From Atherinomorus stipes (taxonomy: Eukaryota > Chordata > Actinopteri > Atheriniformes > Atherinidae), in contig JALJCO010000083.1 of the NCBI GenBank assembly GCA_023101725.1, positions 848,501 to 912,500 of the forward strand: a stretch of DNA of 64,000 bases, written 5' to 3'. This document shows, in pieces, positions 33,826 to 44,828 of this stretch (position 1 is the first letter of the stretch; the number at the start of each line of letters is the position of its first letter). The notes under the pieces were generated by a model that made no database searches, was not told the DNA's origin, and was given only the letters and a program-made list of their open reading frames with translations. Both the position numbers and the translations under genes were made by a program.

Positions 33826-34347
33826 ACTTGTGCATTTTTTGTTTTAGCCTACAAGTTCTTCAGTATTTTCACTCTATTCTTAAGCACTTATCCCCTGGGT
33901 CCAAAAACAAACCAATGCAAAATGAGGCTTCGGTTTGTACAGATGACGTAATGTGTCGGTTTGTGTTTCACATCCGCACAAGAAACATTCAGGAGTCGCG
34001 AGACAGATGTTAACAGATGTTTATCCGAGCTGAAAATACAAAGCCCAATACTGGCCACAGAAATCAGTTTTCCCACTGATTTGTTCCCCTGCGTCACCTG
34101 TCCACGACAGAGATTATTTGAAGACTATTTGTACTAAGAGAAGTCCCCAACCTGAACACTGAGGAAGCTCCTCTTCCTCAATGAACAGATTTCACCTCAT
34201 ACATGGAGTTCCATAAGCACTGCACGCAACACATAAGTTATTCTCACGATCACACAACAATTAATACATGTTGAATATAAAATCATAGACCATGACGGAA
34301 TGCCGGTATATGATGTCATATAGATCATACACCTATACCTCTTATGT
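33826..34347. other. Unassigned sequence downstream of the transposase exon
   Basis: No further transposase sequence and no inverted terminal repeat matching the upstream side. AATAAA overlaps the last codons (about 33804) and could serve as a polyadenylation signal. Otherwise nothing recognised. Confidence 0.45.
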
Positions 34348-34420
34348 GTTTCTCTGGTGTAGTGGTATGTGTGTTTACCTTTTACTCGGGAATCTGTGGT
34401 TTGAATCCGGCTTGTGCCTT
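34348..34420 (+). pseudogene. tRNA-like sequence (tRNA-derived SINE head or tRNA pseudogene)
   Basis: An RNA polymerase III A box TGGTGTAGTGG (34355-34365) and a B box GGTTTGAATCC (34398-34408, one change from consensus GGTTCGANNCC) are spaced as in a tRNA. The 5' part GTTTCTCTGGTGTAGTGG resembles tRNA-Val. The 3' side does not pair with GTTTCTC to give an acceptor stem and the anticodon arm does not close well, so a working tRNA is unlikely. No second SINE copy was seen in the window. Confidence 0.55.
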
Positions 34421-34660
34421 TTTTCTTACCTTGCAACATTTTATTAACAAACTATACCTATTACATGTCAAATATGATTAATGCACATAGGATGTGTTGG
34501 ATGCTGATGGTTTATTAGATAAATCTTTTATTTCCTGGTCATGGAAACTGATGAGATGATTTGAGTACAGAGTTGTTCTGGCTGCTGTGGACCCATTTGG
34601 ACACTTGATGTCAGCAGAGAGGAATATGAGTGGAGCTCCGAGTACTGAACCTTTTCCCGA

Positions 34661-35026
34661 ACCAATAGGCTTTATGCACATCTCCAGTACTTCCTGAACT
34701 TAGTACTGCACCTCTGTTTCCTGTCTTTCAAGATTGGATGAACTGATTAATCCAGGTGTGTCTGATCTCAAAGGGAGTAGGAGGGGATAAAGGGGAGGGG
34801 GGAAAGCTTAGAAAAAAAGTAGAGAGGCATAGGAAAGAGGGGGTAAAAAGGGGCAAAAAAAACCAAATTGGGGGGGGGGAAATAAAAAATGGAAAAAAAA
34901 CACAATATGTCAGCAAATGGTCAGACACACCTGGATTAATCAGTTCATCCAATCTTGAAAGGCAGGAAACAAGGGTGCAGTATTAAGTTCAGGAAGTACT
35001 GGAGATGTGCATAAAGCCCATTGGCT
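34661..35026. mobile_element. Palindromic foldback element B
   Basis: Arms of about 110 bp are nearly perfect complements. Left: AGGCTTTATGCACATCTCCAG, CTTCCTGAACTTA, GTTTCCTGTCTTTCAAGATTGG, TGATTAATCCAGGTGTGTC. Right: the mirror of these blocks, ending ATGTGCATAAAGCCCATTGG. The loop (34772-34912) is a purine-rich GGGGAGGGG/AAAAA tract. It is related to foldback A. The high arm identity suggests recent origin or cruciform-mediated correction. Confidence 0.9.
34772..34912 (+). repeat. Purine-rich low-complexity loop
   Basis: Almost pure A/G on the plus strand, including G runs (up to about 10 near 34870) and A runs. It forms the loop of foldback B and could adopt non-B structures. Confidence 0.8.
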
Positions 35027-35769
35027 GGAAAGCCTCTTTGCTTCAGGAAGCTTCGTTTGGCCATCACTAAAGACCAGCTGGGCTTAAATACCCAGCCAGC
35101 AATCAGGTGGAACGAGGCGCAGGTGACCCTCATTAGACTGGGGATCAGTCCAGATCCTGATAAAGCCAGCAGCTTTAAAGATGGAGGCACAAGCACAAAC
35201 TACATCTGAACTCAATGCAAAACTTTGAGGTGACAATGGCCTTTTTTCCTACCAGGTAAGCCATCTTTGTTAATGTGGGCAGATTCTTAGAATTTAATTT
35301 GCAAGTCTCAATATCCGTGGGTGGCCACAGGTTTGATACCTTTTCATCCTCAGTTGATCTGCAGTTTATGTTACTGAACAGATTTTTACCAGTTTGTGTA
35401 GGTGGAGAGCAGTATGAACCACAGCCATGACAATGTCTGTTTACATTGTAACTTGTGGCCCAATTTCTTCCGCTGGTCTTTTGTTTTGTTGTGGTATTTG
35501 GAGTGTTTCATCTTTGCTTCGCTCTTGTTTCATAAACTGTGATTTGCATTCTCGTTTTACCATCATACTCCTATGTAACACCGTGCTTAACCCTGCTTTA
35601 CTTCCTTAAAGCTGTAAATATTTAAGTAGAATAAATCTAACACATTACCAAGAAATAAGGTGGCCTTAAGACCATGAAGCTCCACGTTAATATGACAGGA
35701 CTCTTATAAAAATCCTCTCACATGAAATTGGCGGGATGTGATAGAACGATGCTGGAGCTTGATTAGAGG
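35027..35769. other. Unassigned non-coding sequence
   Basis: GGGCTTAAATACCCAGCCAGCAATCAGGTGGAAC (about 35078-35112) has a TATA-like core with flanking complementary CTGGG/CCCAG and may be an LTR or promoter relic. No ends were found. The rest is featureless. Confidence 0.4.
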
Positions 35770-36570
35770 TTTAGTGAGGAGACTCCAGTCAATACAGAGG
35801 AACTCTAAGGCCAAGCCCAATTAAATGCATGGAGCCATTATATTGGAGCTGATTGCATCTGCAGCACCGCTCCGCACTCGACAAAGGCAGCAGTGATCAA
35901 TAGAAGGCCTCTCAAAAGGACAGGCTTAAGATTGGAGATTTTTGAGGCAGGAAAAAAGAAGACAGAAGAAATCCTTTAATTAGCTTTGAGCTGAACTCCT
36001 CTGTTGGGTTGGGGATTTATAGATCCGGAAAACTGTCTAAAAAGAAATGGTGAGCAATGTTCTTATATACACGGCTCATTGACTTGCATTTACTTGCGTG
36101 AACATGAGGTTGTTTTTGCAATAATGTCACACCTGCATCTACGGGATAATTTCCTGCCACCTCAAGTGTCAAAATGAATGCACTAGTGCTTCATTTACTC
36201 CCCAATAAAACAGACTAGATATACTTTAAACCTGTCAGTTCCATAACAGACATTTTTATTTTCGGGTCTGCAATTTCACGCACTGCTGGATTTGTCCTTG
36301 GTTATGACCCTTTGGCCCGTTGCTCCACGCTGATTCCTCTCCGCAGTGTTTTGGCTGCTCTGAACTGCTCTAACGAGATATTTGTGCAAAGGGGAGTGAT
36401 GCTTTACACGGTTAATATAATGCAGAGCAACATGTTGGCGGAGGTGCTGCTCTCATTAAGCTGCGTGATGTCGAAGCAAATGTTGCCTCGTCTGAACTCC
36501 TGCTTGTGCATGTAACATAAATGCAAAGCATGCAGTCAATTACAAATCATTGTTAATTGCACTTGAGTTG
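35770..36570. other. Repeat-free segment, candidate conserved non-coding element
   Basis: No transposon ends over 800 bp. Homeodomain-type TTTAATTAGC lies near 35975. An octamer-like ATGCAAA (36521-36527), a SOX-type CATTGTT (36548-36554) and TTAATTG (36553-36559) cluster near the right edge. This looks like developmental enhancer sequence, but is inference without alignment. Confidence 0.3.
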
Positions 36571-37195
36571 ATGAGAGGCATTACACTCAAAATGTTGTGT
36601 ATAATTTCTTGTCATACAAATTGCATACGAAACAGTTCATATTAATGCAATATGTCACTTTGAAGAGTTTCTTCTGAACACAATACAATTAAGGCAGAGA
36701 AGCAAAGCCACAGCCAAGGAAGTGTGTTAAGAAATCTCAGGATTTTATTTCATTTTATTGAACTTTGTACTGTATTTTAACATTAAATTGCAAGCTTTTA
36801 TATAGATTTGCTTTTGAGTCACTCTCTATGAAACCCACTAAATTCTTGGCTGGGAGGAGATCCCCTCCTTGTTAGACATAATGGTGTCTGACTGAGCAGA
36901 AAAGGACATTTCTCCTCTCACTGCAAACTGGTGTCCTCCCCAATTTGTCTTCCAGTGTCTTCAGGATCTTTCACAGATTCATCTTATCTACTTTTCCTCC
37001 TTCATTTCCTCCCTTATCAACATGGCCAAAGTCCCTTTCTCCTTTGACCTTGAAGCAGAATGCTGTTAGTGGAAAACGAGAGAAAAGGGAGTGTAAAGTG
37101 CTGGAAATGGCTCACAGTCTGGGCTGGACAGTTTTACTGGTCCAGATGACCAGTTGTATTTATCTGTTTGCTGGAATCTGAGAGCCTTCACAATA
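36571..37195. other. Unassigned non-coding sequence
   Basis: Nothing recognised. A 78-codon frame at 36945-37181 has no domain resemblance. Confidence 0.5.
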
Positions 37196-37350
37196 GAAGG
37201 GTACGAAAATATTGATATGCCAATATATCAATATTTTGTGTTGCCATATTGTATCAATATTAAATAGCTTTAACAAAATCTCCCCCTTACGAAATCTCTT
37301 GTTCCATTAGTATTGGTCTAGCATGTATAAAGAGCTTCATATCCCCTTAT
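37196..37350. mobile_element. Decayed fragment of the GTGGAAAAATAT hAT-like family
   Basis: GGGTACGAAAATATTGATATGCC and ATCTCTTGTTCCATTAGTATTGGTCTAGCATGTA match text in 10517-10757 and especially 45919-46100 (TTGTTCCATTAGCATCGGTCCAGCATGTA). No termini remain. Confidence 0.55.
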
Positions 37351-38378
37351 TTTTAATCTTTGGGGAGAACATCAGTGACCAGAATTTGCTTCTTTGGTCC
37401 ACGTCAGAGTGCGACTCATACAACTCCAAACAGAAAATAAGTCAGCATTTGAAAGAAATGATCTGATTTTAGACTATGACTTTGAACTGAGTACTGACTA
37501 AAGTAAGGTTTTAAATTACTAAAGTGACCAACAGTTCTCAGTCATAACCAAATGTTTTCTTTCGACTCGATATGTGGGACTTCAAATAATTGCATGCTAA
37601 ACCTGTTTGAAGAAGGCAAACATTACTCAGAGCAACAAATGAGACAGCCTTGCTGAGTTAAAACCAAAACTCCTGGTGATCTGTCTGAAAGGTAGGGCTT
37701 TGTTTCAATGATCATGACAGAAATTCTTATCAGATGATGAGCAGAAGCTTGGCACAGCACAGAGTAAAGACCAACTGAGTTCCACATTTTGATTTGCTTT
37801 TGATAAAATCCTCACAGAAGTTAATCATGGAGTCATTTCTGATGCTTTATCTAGTCATGCATGAAAAGTTCTCAAACACCTGAATACTGTGTGATACCCT
37901 GAAGTAATGTTGACTTTTACTGTCTGTTTCTTCACTCCAGCCAGCCAATCTGGAAATGGCAAAGTTAACACTTCCCAGATAATAGCAGTCACAGCAGGTT
38001 TTAGTTTTTGCTTTAGGTTTTCTGCAAAGATCCTTGTGCAAACGATGGACTCTGATATTTGATTTCCTCAGTTCATCACTTTTTGCCGTGTGTCTCTGCT
38101 CCATGTGTCTTTGTGCTACCTGAGTAATTACATCTACACATACATCTGATTCCATTTCCTCTGCTCCTCCTGAGACCGTTTGTTCTTAACCATGACTGTC
38201 TGCAAAAATAATGTGCAAAATCTAACATTTTGTTTTTAAATGTGTGCCTGTGTGTTTCTATGCAGAAGTTTAGCCAATGAAATATGCAAGATCCTGATAT
38301 GTTTCCAACCTGCTTTGTGCAAACTGGAAAAGTCATGAAAATGTCCTGAATATTAATTTCAAGAAAAGAGTGGGAACC
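37351..38378. other. Unassigned non-coding sequence
   Basis: No gene or repeat end recognised. Minus-strand frames of 86-102 codons at 37847-38336 lack resemblance. Confidence 0.5.
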
Positions 38379-38386
38379 CTGTAAAG

Positions 38387-38598
38387 CAGTCTCTCAATTC
38401 CAGTCCTCAGGACCCACTGCCCTGCGTAGCTTCAATGTGTTCCTACTTCAACACACCTGATTCAGATAAATGAGCTTCCTCATCAAGTTCTTTGCAGTGT
38501 GTTAATGAGCCATTCATTTGATTCAGGTGTGTGAAAGCAGGGTTTCCTAGAAGTCATGCCGGGCAGTGGGTCCTGAGGACTGGAACTGAGAAACACTG
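38387..38598. mobile_element. Complete hAT MITE, 212 bp, with perfect 8-bp TSD
   Basis: Identical CTGTAAAG lies at 38379-38386 and 38599-38606. The ends are long inverted repeats: left CAGTCTCTCAATTCCAG then TCCTCAGGACCCACTGCCC; right in reverse CAGTGTTTCTCAGTTCCAG then the same block. Internal ACACACCTGATTCAGA and its mirror extend the foldback. It is the best-preserved short hAT insertion in the window and has no coding capacity. Confidence 0.95.
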
Positions 38599-38606
38599 CT
38601 GTAAAG

Positions 38607-39750
38607 CTTGACCGATACTGGGTCATGCAACAGAACACTGATCTCAAACACAGCAGCAAATCTACAACAGACTGACTGAAAAACCGAACAGATTGAAGGT
38701 GTTAACCTGATACAGTCAAAACAGACCACAACCTGAATGAAATGGAAAACATCTGACTTTCAGTCTTGGAAGATGCTGCAGAAACTAATACTGCAAATCT
38801 AAATGAACAGAAACATCATAAGTGTATTTATTATAAATCAGACTTATGTGAAATCAACTGTCATAGAAATGTCATCATACCAGGTTAGATCAGACAGTGT
38901 AGTGAAGCTACGGTTATGTAACAGTAAAAAATTTTTAGAAAACAAGCTTGAGTTGTCATTTTTCTTTCAGTTACTTCAACAAAGCATTATTTCCGACCGT
39001 AAAACAAGGTTTTAAACCTCAAACAGACTTTTAAATAGATTCCTAAAATCCCGAACCAGGCAGCTACTCTGATATTTGTGTCTCTTAGTGGAAATCTTTG
39101 TTTTTGCCTGTTGCACACTTTATTCCCAGCAGGGGCAGGACGAGGACGGAAAGATGTCCTGGGAATTTCATACACAAAGCATTCTTCATGTATTGTACCA
39201 CATTTTTAAACTGGCATTTAAATGGAATTGGGGGATACTTTAACATGGGGAGAAAAAGGAATATGGAAAATACAGATGCAAACTTGCAACCTGGTAAGTT
39301 TAAAACTTGTAGACTCATATTTTATTGCTGCAGAAGCTTTGTTTAAGCTGTGGATGTTGCTCTGGCTGGCGTACTCATCTTTGCCATCTGTTTCATGTCA
39401 CTAGCGCGACTGCTGCCAGCATTTCCATTGCCATCTTTACTCCTGGAGACAGAAACAGCAGTAGCACAGAGGGGAAGTTTGTGAGTCTTAAGGCACTTTA
39501 ATGTACCTGCCTTGAGCATCTTTCTCCTATCCCTCAACTTTTGAGTTTTGTAGCTTGTTTTCCTAACCATACTTGCTCAAGCATACCTGTTCTGTTCTGG
39601 AGTTTCTGATTCACTGACATCAGTATGAGGAAGAGAGAATAAACCCACATGGAACTGTTAACTTCCTAAAGAAATGTAAACCTAATTGGTAGACATAACC
39701 TCTTGGGGCTTTGATCTAGGATTGTTATACTCTTAAGGAATCTTGCAAAG
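38607..39750. other. Unassigned non-coding sequence
   Basis: No gene or repeat ends. Several overlapping frames of 60-82 codons on both strands at 38987-39570 have no family resemblance. Confidence 0.5.
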
Positions 39751-40235
39751 GTACAGTATGTAAGAATTACTGAAATTTAGTGGTTAAAATGTGTATTCGA
39801 AAGAAACAATGTTTTTTTTTTTTTTTTTTTATGAATGACTTCAAATTCCAAGCACTGTTGTGAACGTATGGTGGCAGTTAGTGGCCAGAATTCTCCCAGA
39901 CATAAATATGTTTTCATCTGTAAATGGATCCAGTGGTCTCAGGTGTAGCTATGACTGTACTGAGTTACTATTTTTAATGTCTTTTAAGACATATCCCAAA
40001 CAGTGCTCTAATTCCCATTAAACAAAGCTGGTACTGCAGTTTTAAAGTTCACTTCACTTGCATTGTTTTGTCCATTTAGGGACACCATAGTGCAAAATAT
40101 GGCAGCCTTCATGTATGTGCACCCCCCCAGCAAGTAAATATAAATGGTTCATTCTGGGAAAATGAACATGACAGCATTCTAGTGCAGCAACTACACATCA
40201 ATAGAAACAGTTTTGAATAATATATTACATTTTTC
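39751..40235. repeat. Probable DNA-transposon relic (AAAGGTACAGTATGTAAGAATTA)
   Basis: The left edge AAAGGTACAGTATGTAAG with GAATTACTGAAATTTAGTGG is the signature start of a common teleost MITE. The right end near TAATATATTACATTTTTCTGCC could be its decayed partner. A T19 run sits at 39812-39830. No duplication was found. Confidence 0.45.
39812..39830. repeat. Poly-T tract (19 T)
   Basis: Homopolymer inside the MITE relic. Confidence 0.95.
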
Positions 40236-41421
40236 TGCCACTTACCTTTGGTTTTGTTTACACACTACCTTTTTAGAGTATTGTGGAATTACTGCCATTT
40301 CCAAACCAGCCCCCGGGGTAATTTAATCATGCAAAGAATAATGAAAAATAATTGCATTTAAAGACTATGCAACTACATGGGAAGATTCAAAATTGAGATA
40401 ACAGATGTGTAGCATAAATCTGATTCTTCTATCTTCAGCCCAAAGTAAAAAATTGTTTGCAGAAGTATCATTAACATGTAAATGACTTGACACTACTGGG
40501 GCAATTTGACATTGGTAATATTACCATTTTATAGATCAAACCCATCGAACAACTTGGAATACATTTGAGTATATGCAATACATCGTTCACCCATGTGTAA
40601 GGGGATAAGCAAATGACTTAAGTGGTTGAAGGACTTCTGTTTCTGCTAAACTAAGAAAATACACACAGTTCAGGCTTCTGGACCAAAGAAGAAATGTTGA
40701 CCTTGTTGCCATGGCTTTGGCCCTGTAGTCTTGTTTTCTAGTTTCAGTTTAAAGGGAAACTTTTAATGTCTAAAGGAGTCAAAAGAAGGTGTCAGAACTT
40801 CCTGAGCTTCAAACGCAAATGAAGAGATGCTGAGGAAAAATATAGTGCTTCAAACACCTGTATGGAATCATAATGAGCAAGCGCCCACGTTTGGATGTCT
40901 CTTCATGACTTAGTTTGAAATAAATGAGCCACAATGACAGATCACACCAGAGTTTCTGACCAAACGAAACCTATCCAATGCCAATGCTTCAGAAATGTAT
41001 CTGAACAAGACTGTAGTTTCCTCTTCATCACTGGAAAATGTAATTATTTTTCTGAAGTGTGACACTCATAGCAAAGCTTGATTCCTCTCATTCACTGTGA
41101 AGCTGTTTTATGGCCTTTCCAATCCTGTTCTCTCTGTTTGTGTCTTTTGTCAAATGAAACTCATTAGTCCTTGTATACGCTCTTTGCATCTGTAGACTTG
41201 CCTTTTATTTATACCTTCACCTGGAGGTGGTTACACTGCTCAGCCCACAAATCTTCCTTTGCTTCTCCCTTTGCTGAACGCTATTTGTCTCAACAATCAG
41301 ACCTGCAGACAATACATCCTGTCAATGGAAATGCAGTGCTGAGTGATAGGCTTCTAAAAACGTCTGAGCCACAGTTTGTGCTATAATTCATCTGTGAAAT
41401 GTTGCAGCCGCTGAGGTATAA
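40236..41421. other. Unassigned non-coding sequence
   Basis: No recognisable features. Confidence 0.5.
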
Positions 41422-41446
41422 AGTGTGTGTGTGTGTGTGTGTATAT
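41422..41446. repeat. (GT)n microsatellite
   Basis: About ten GT units ending in TATATA. Confidence 0.95.
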
Positions 41447-41530
41447 ACGCATAATGTGTGTAGTACATGCATGTATTTGTATCGAACCAAACCGTACAGG
41501 TGTGTACCAGACCGTGGGCACTATGTATAG

Positions 41531-42162
41531 CAGGGGTGCTCAAGTTCAGTCCTCGAGAGCTATCCTGCACATTTTGGTTGCATTCCTTCAACACACCTGA
41601 ATCAATTGAGTGGCTTGTTACCAGCCTCTGCAGAGCTGAATGACATGGATTTGATGGAATTTAGTTTTTTGATTCAGGTGTGATGGACCGAGCAGAAAGG
41701 ACAGTCAGGCACAGGATTAAGTTCAAATCTAGGGTTCTTTTGTGGCCAATCGAGTCATTTCTGTTTTATTAGTGTAATAATAAATGTACACTTTATTTGT
41801 TAATAAATCATAAGTAGATTTATGGGTGGAAAAATATCGATACACTGAAATATTGCAATGTTTTCAAATGCCGATATCTATTATTAAAAAAAAAAAAAAA
41901 AACTGTATCGATCTATTTTACTAATGAAATCTTGCAAGATTTTGTTGGTAAAATAGATCAATATCACTTTTTTAAATATCAATATGAAATCTGGATAATA
42001 TGAAAATATCACGCTATTTCAGTGTATTTAATTTTTTTTTTTTTTTTTTCCCCACCCCTAGTTCATTCAGCAGTAGTATCAGATATCAGCCGATACTCAG
42101 CCCAGATATTGGTATTGGATTGGAAAAAACTGGTTCAGTGCATCTTTATTGTTGCACCCCAT
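41531..42162. mobile_element. Composite hAT element with possible TSD
   Basis: The left end CAGGGGTGCTCAAG with GTCCTCGAGAGC belongs to the CAGGGGTG MITE type. The right edge TTGCACCCCAT is its approximate inverse. ATGTATAG occurs directly outside both (41523-41530 and 42163-42170). The interior holds at least one other element (41824-42060) plus a CAGATATCAGCCGATACTCAGCC block from a third hAT family, so it is a nest. The match of flanks could be chance because the right end is two bases off consensus. Confidence 0.55.
41824..42060. mobile_element. Nested GGGTGGAAAAATATCGATAC element
   Basis: The left end GGGTGGAAAAATATCGATACAC pairs with a right end TTTCAGTGTATT...CCCCACCCCTA. It is related to 10517-10757. 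An A18 run (41884-41901) and a T20 run (about 42030-42050) lie inside. Confidence 0.7.
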
Positions 42163-42177
42163 ATGTATAGTATTTAA

Positions 42178-42308
42178 GGGATAATGTATGGTACGTAGGT
42201 CATTATCGGGAAATACTCACCGATAGGGTGAATGTGGAACCCCGACTTCTGCATTCGCCCTGAAGGTCAGTTTTTCCTGATCATGACCTGCATTCCATAC
42301 GTTATCCC
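42178..42308. mobile_element. 131-bp foldback (near-complete hairpin)
   Basis: GGGATAATGTATGGTACGTAGG at the left pairs with the reverse of CCTGCATTCCATACGTTATCCC at the right. The centre itself folds (AGGGTGAATG with CATTCGCCCT), so the whole unit is one imperfect hairpin with a loop of under 20 nt. It resembles foldback MITEs. The length is suitable for a long-hairpin transcript, but no promoter is seen. Confidence 0.8.
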
Positions 42309-43448
42309 GCTTATTATACGGCTACTTGCACAAAATAAAATTAAAGTCTTCTATTTTTGCGAGGGTCAAATAACTTTCTGATGTTCTATCCTATGTATAA
42401 AATGGTTCCCCACAGTCTGAGTCTGGGCCAGGTCGGGGCACTTCGCAACATTTGTTGAGTCATGGCAGCTGGAATTTGGGCTAGCACCGGCTATTTGCTG
42501 TCGGTTGAACTGTACATTTCCCCCTCTGCTGTTATCTGTATGCGTCTTGCCACCGTCTTCTTTTTGTCTTTTGTTTTGTAGAGGGTGAATCCTTAAAATT
42601 GGCTTGGACCCAGCATTAAAAATCTCCACACTCTGCAAATATGTTCAAATTGAATGGGAAGTCATCTATTTTTGGTGTTGCTTAAGTGCTCGCTTGCTGT
42701 GTTTGTTGTTAAGTGACCAGACTACTTGCAATGCGGAGGGATATTAGGTTAACCGTTTGGAAAACATTTTATTCATCAAAGGGGGTTTTATAATTCTTTA
42801 TTAACAACTGTTGTTGTTTTTAAAAACTGAAAACATGTAACATGCTGTGGATGTTATTATAGGAGTGCATCAGAAAATATCTTTTTGCTATAAAATGAAA
42901 ACAGTTTTCTGACTCAAACACAAAGAGTCAGACTAACAGTTACTGATTTGGGTGAAAAACACTTAAATCTTGATCTATTTTTGGTCCTGTTGTGTTTTCT
43001 CCATGTAAAAGCGCATGTAGAAGCTCATCCAGACATTACTGTTTTCAGAACAACCTCAGATGTCAGATTATGAGGCTAGAACAATCAATAGATGGAGCAC
43101 CTTTACAGACGACACAACTCATTCTTCCAGCTGTTTATACAGTGATTGATGCTACTGGCCACCCATATGCTAACTTTTGTCTTATCCTGGTCACCCCATT
43201 AAAAATTTCTTGACAACACCACTGCCTTCAAGCGGTAACTCAGTCGTTGTACTTCTTCCCATTTTTGCTGACTGGTTCCTGCTTGAGTCCTGAAAGACGT
43301 TTCCAGTTAAAGTTTAGTGTTGGATCAGAAATATCTATGCCCCTGGGCATTTTTCCTCTTCAGGGAGACATTTATTTGACATGCAGGTGTCACCCCTGAG
43401 CTCTTTGTTACACTGCTGGTAAGAGGAATTTATGTGAGTGTGCACACA
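42309..43448. other. Unassigned non-coding sequence
   Basis: A 90-codon minus frame at 42366-42638 shows no domain. No repeat ends. Confidence 0.5.
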
Positions 43449-43474
43449 TTTATTTATTTTATTTATTTATTTTT
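43449..43474. repeat. (TTTA)n microsatellite
   Basis: Short TTTA repeat with interruptions. Confidence 0.85.
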
Positions 43475-43499
43475 TGTCATGAGACAAATAAAATAGACT

Positions 43500-44010
43500 G
43501 GGTGGGGAGAAGCCCCCACCCCTGTTCCTACAACCACACATCCATCGTCTCTCATCCAACGCCATCCGTTCCATTACAATGATAATAGGATTTGGGAGGC
43601 TGCATTATTGCCGCTGTCTGAGCTGGGCCTTGTGCTATCCCCGTCCAACGCTCCTCCCGAGTCGCATGTTGGCCTCCTGATTCATACACCGCTCACAGAG
43701 GCCTCCTTTAAAGACTGACGGGAATCGTCTGGTTCACGGCCGTTGCAGCCCTCTGCTCTACGGATAGCTGAGTTTTATTCTTGGCACACTGACTGCACAA
43801 CAACTAATCTGAGCTACAGGGGATTTCCGTTTAATGGCTGCTCCGCTGTGGCCCCCAGCAAAGCTTATTTGTTCAGACGGAGGTTATGTTTATGGTCATT
43901 CATAAGAGCAATTTTGAGATGCCATAATTTCCAGAACAGCATGCTGCCTTCAGGGTTTTGCACTCATTTTCAACAGCTGAAAAGTGGAGCGGAATAGCCA
44001 AGGTCAGAGC
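43500..44010. other. Repeat-free segment, candidate conserved non-coding element
   Basis: About 500 bp of complex sequence, GC-richer than its surroundings, with no transposon ends. It includes ATTACAATGATAATAGG, TTTAATGGCTGCTCC, GTTTATGGTCATTCATAAG and a CAGCTG E-box at about 43974. This is my strongest texture-based enhancer candidate; an 84-codon frame over it looks fortuitous. Confidence 0.32.
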
Positions 44011-44828
44011 TGAGGCCAAACCCCCACTGAACTCAATATACTGTGTGGTAAGCAGTGATAACACAACAGTTACTGCACTGTATTGTCATAGACATTGTCT
44101 GATATAATTTGACTGAACTATGACTTATAATAGTCTTTATGTGAAACATTTATGGTGAGTTTTTTTTTTTTTTTTTAAGTATGAAGCTCGTAATAGGGCC
44201 AGATGAAGCCTGACAGGGCAGCTCGGCTGTAGCTCCCAGCAAGGATGACGAATAACTTTTCAAAGTGATACGAAATGAAACACAAATTTTAGTCAGTTGA
44301 CATCAAATTATATAAATTTTTTAATTACTCCCAAAATAACCAAAATATTTTCATCACGTTGCATTGCAAAACAAGTCATCCATGCTTTTATAACAAGCAG
44401 AACCAATTGTTGCATGCCCCCTTCCACATCAATTAACAAACAGCCTGCAAATAATTCAGAACTCTGCTGCTGGGCCTGATCTGCAAAGGCTATGAGGAGA
44501 AACCTTGATCCAGTTCAAGTGTCAATACAATCATTCCCTTTTAGCTCTTAGAATTGATTCCAGTGTTCGTGTATTGTGGATAAAGTATGAAATGGCTCAC
44601 CTTTGGATATAAATAGTTTTACATCCATGTTCTGCACAATTCCTGAGGTCTTAATGCCAACCTGCCAGTCAACACTGTTCAGAAAAGAGAGAAGAAAAAG
44701 AAAAACACTTGCCTGCTTTAAATAGTTAATTTACCTCAAGGACCGTTTAACTTCATGAGTGTTTTGAGCTGGTGAACTACAATTCTAAACTTTGGCTCAG
44801 AGGTTCGATCTGCTTCAGAAGGAGAAAC
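44011..44828. other. Unassigned non-coding sequence
   Basis: Includes a T16-type run near 44161. Otherwise no recognised element. Confidence 0.45.

Noticed and set aside
34348..34420. A functional tRNA gene
   Set aside because: A and B boxes are present, but the acceptor stem does not pair and the anticodon arm is poor.
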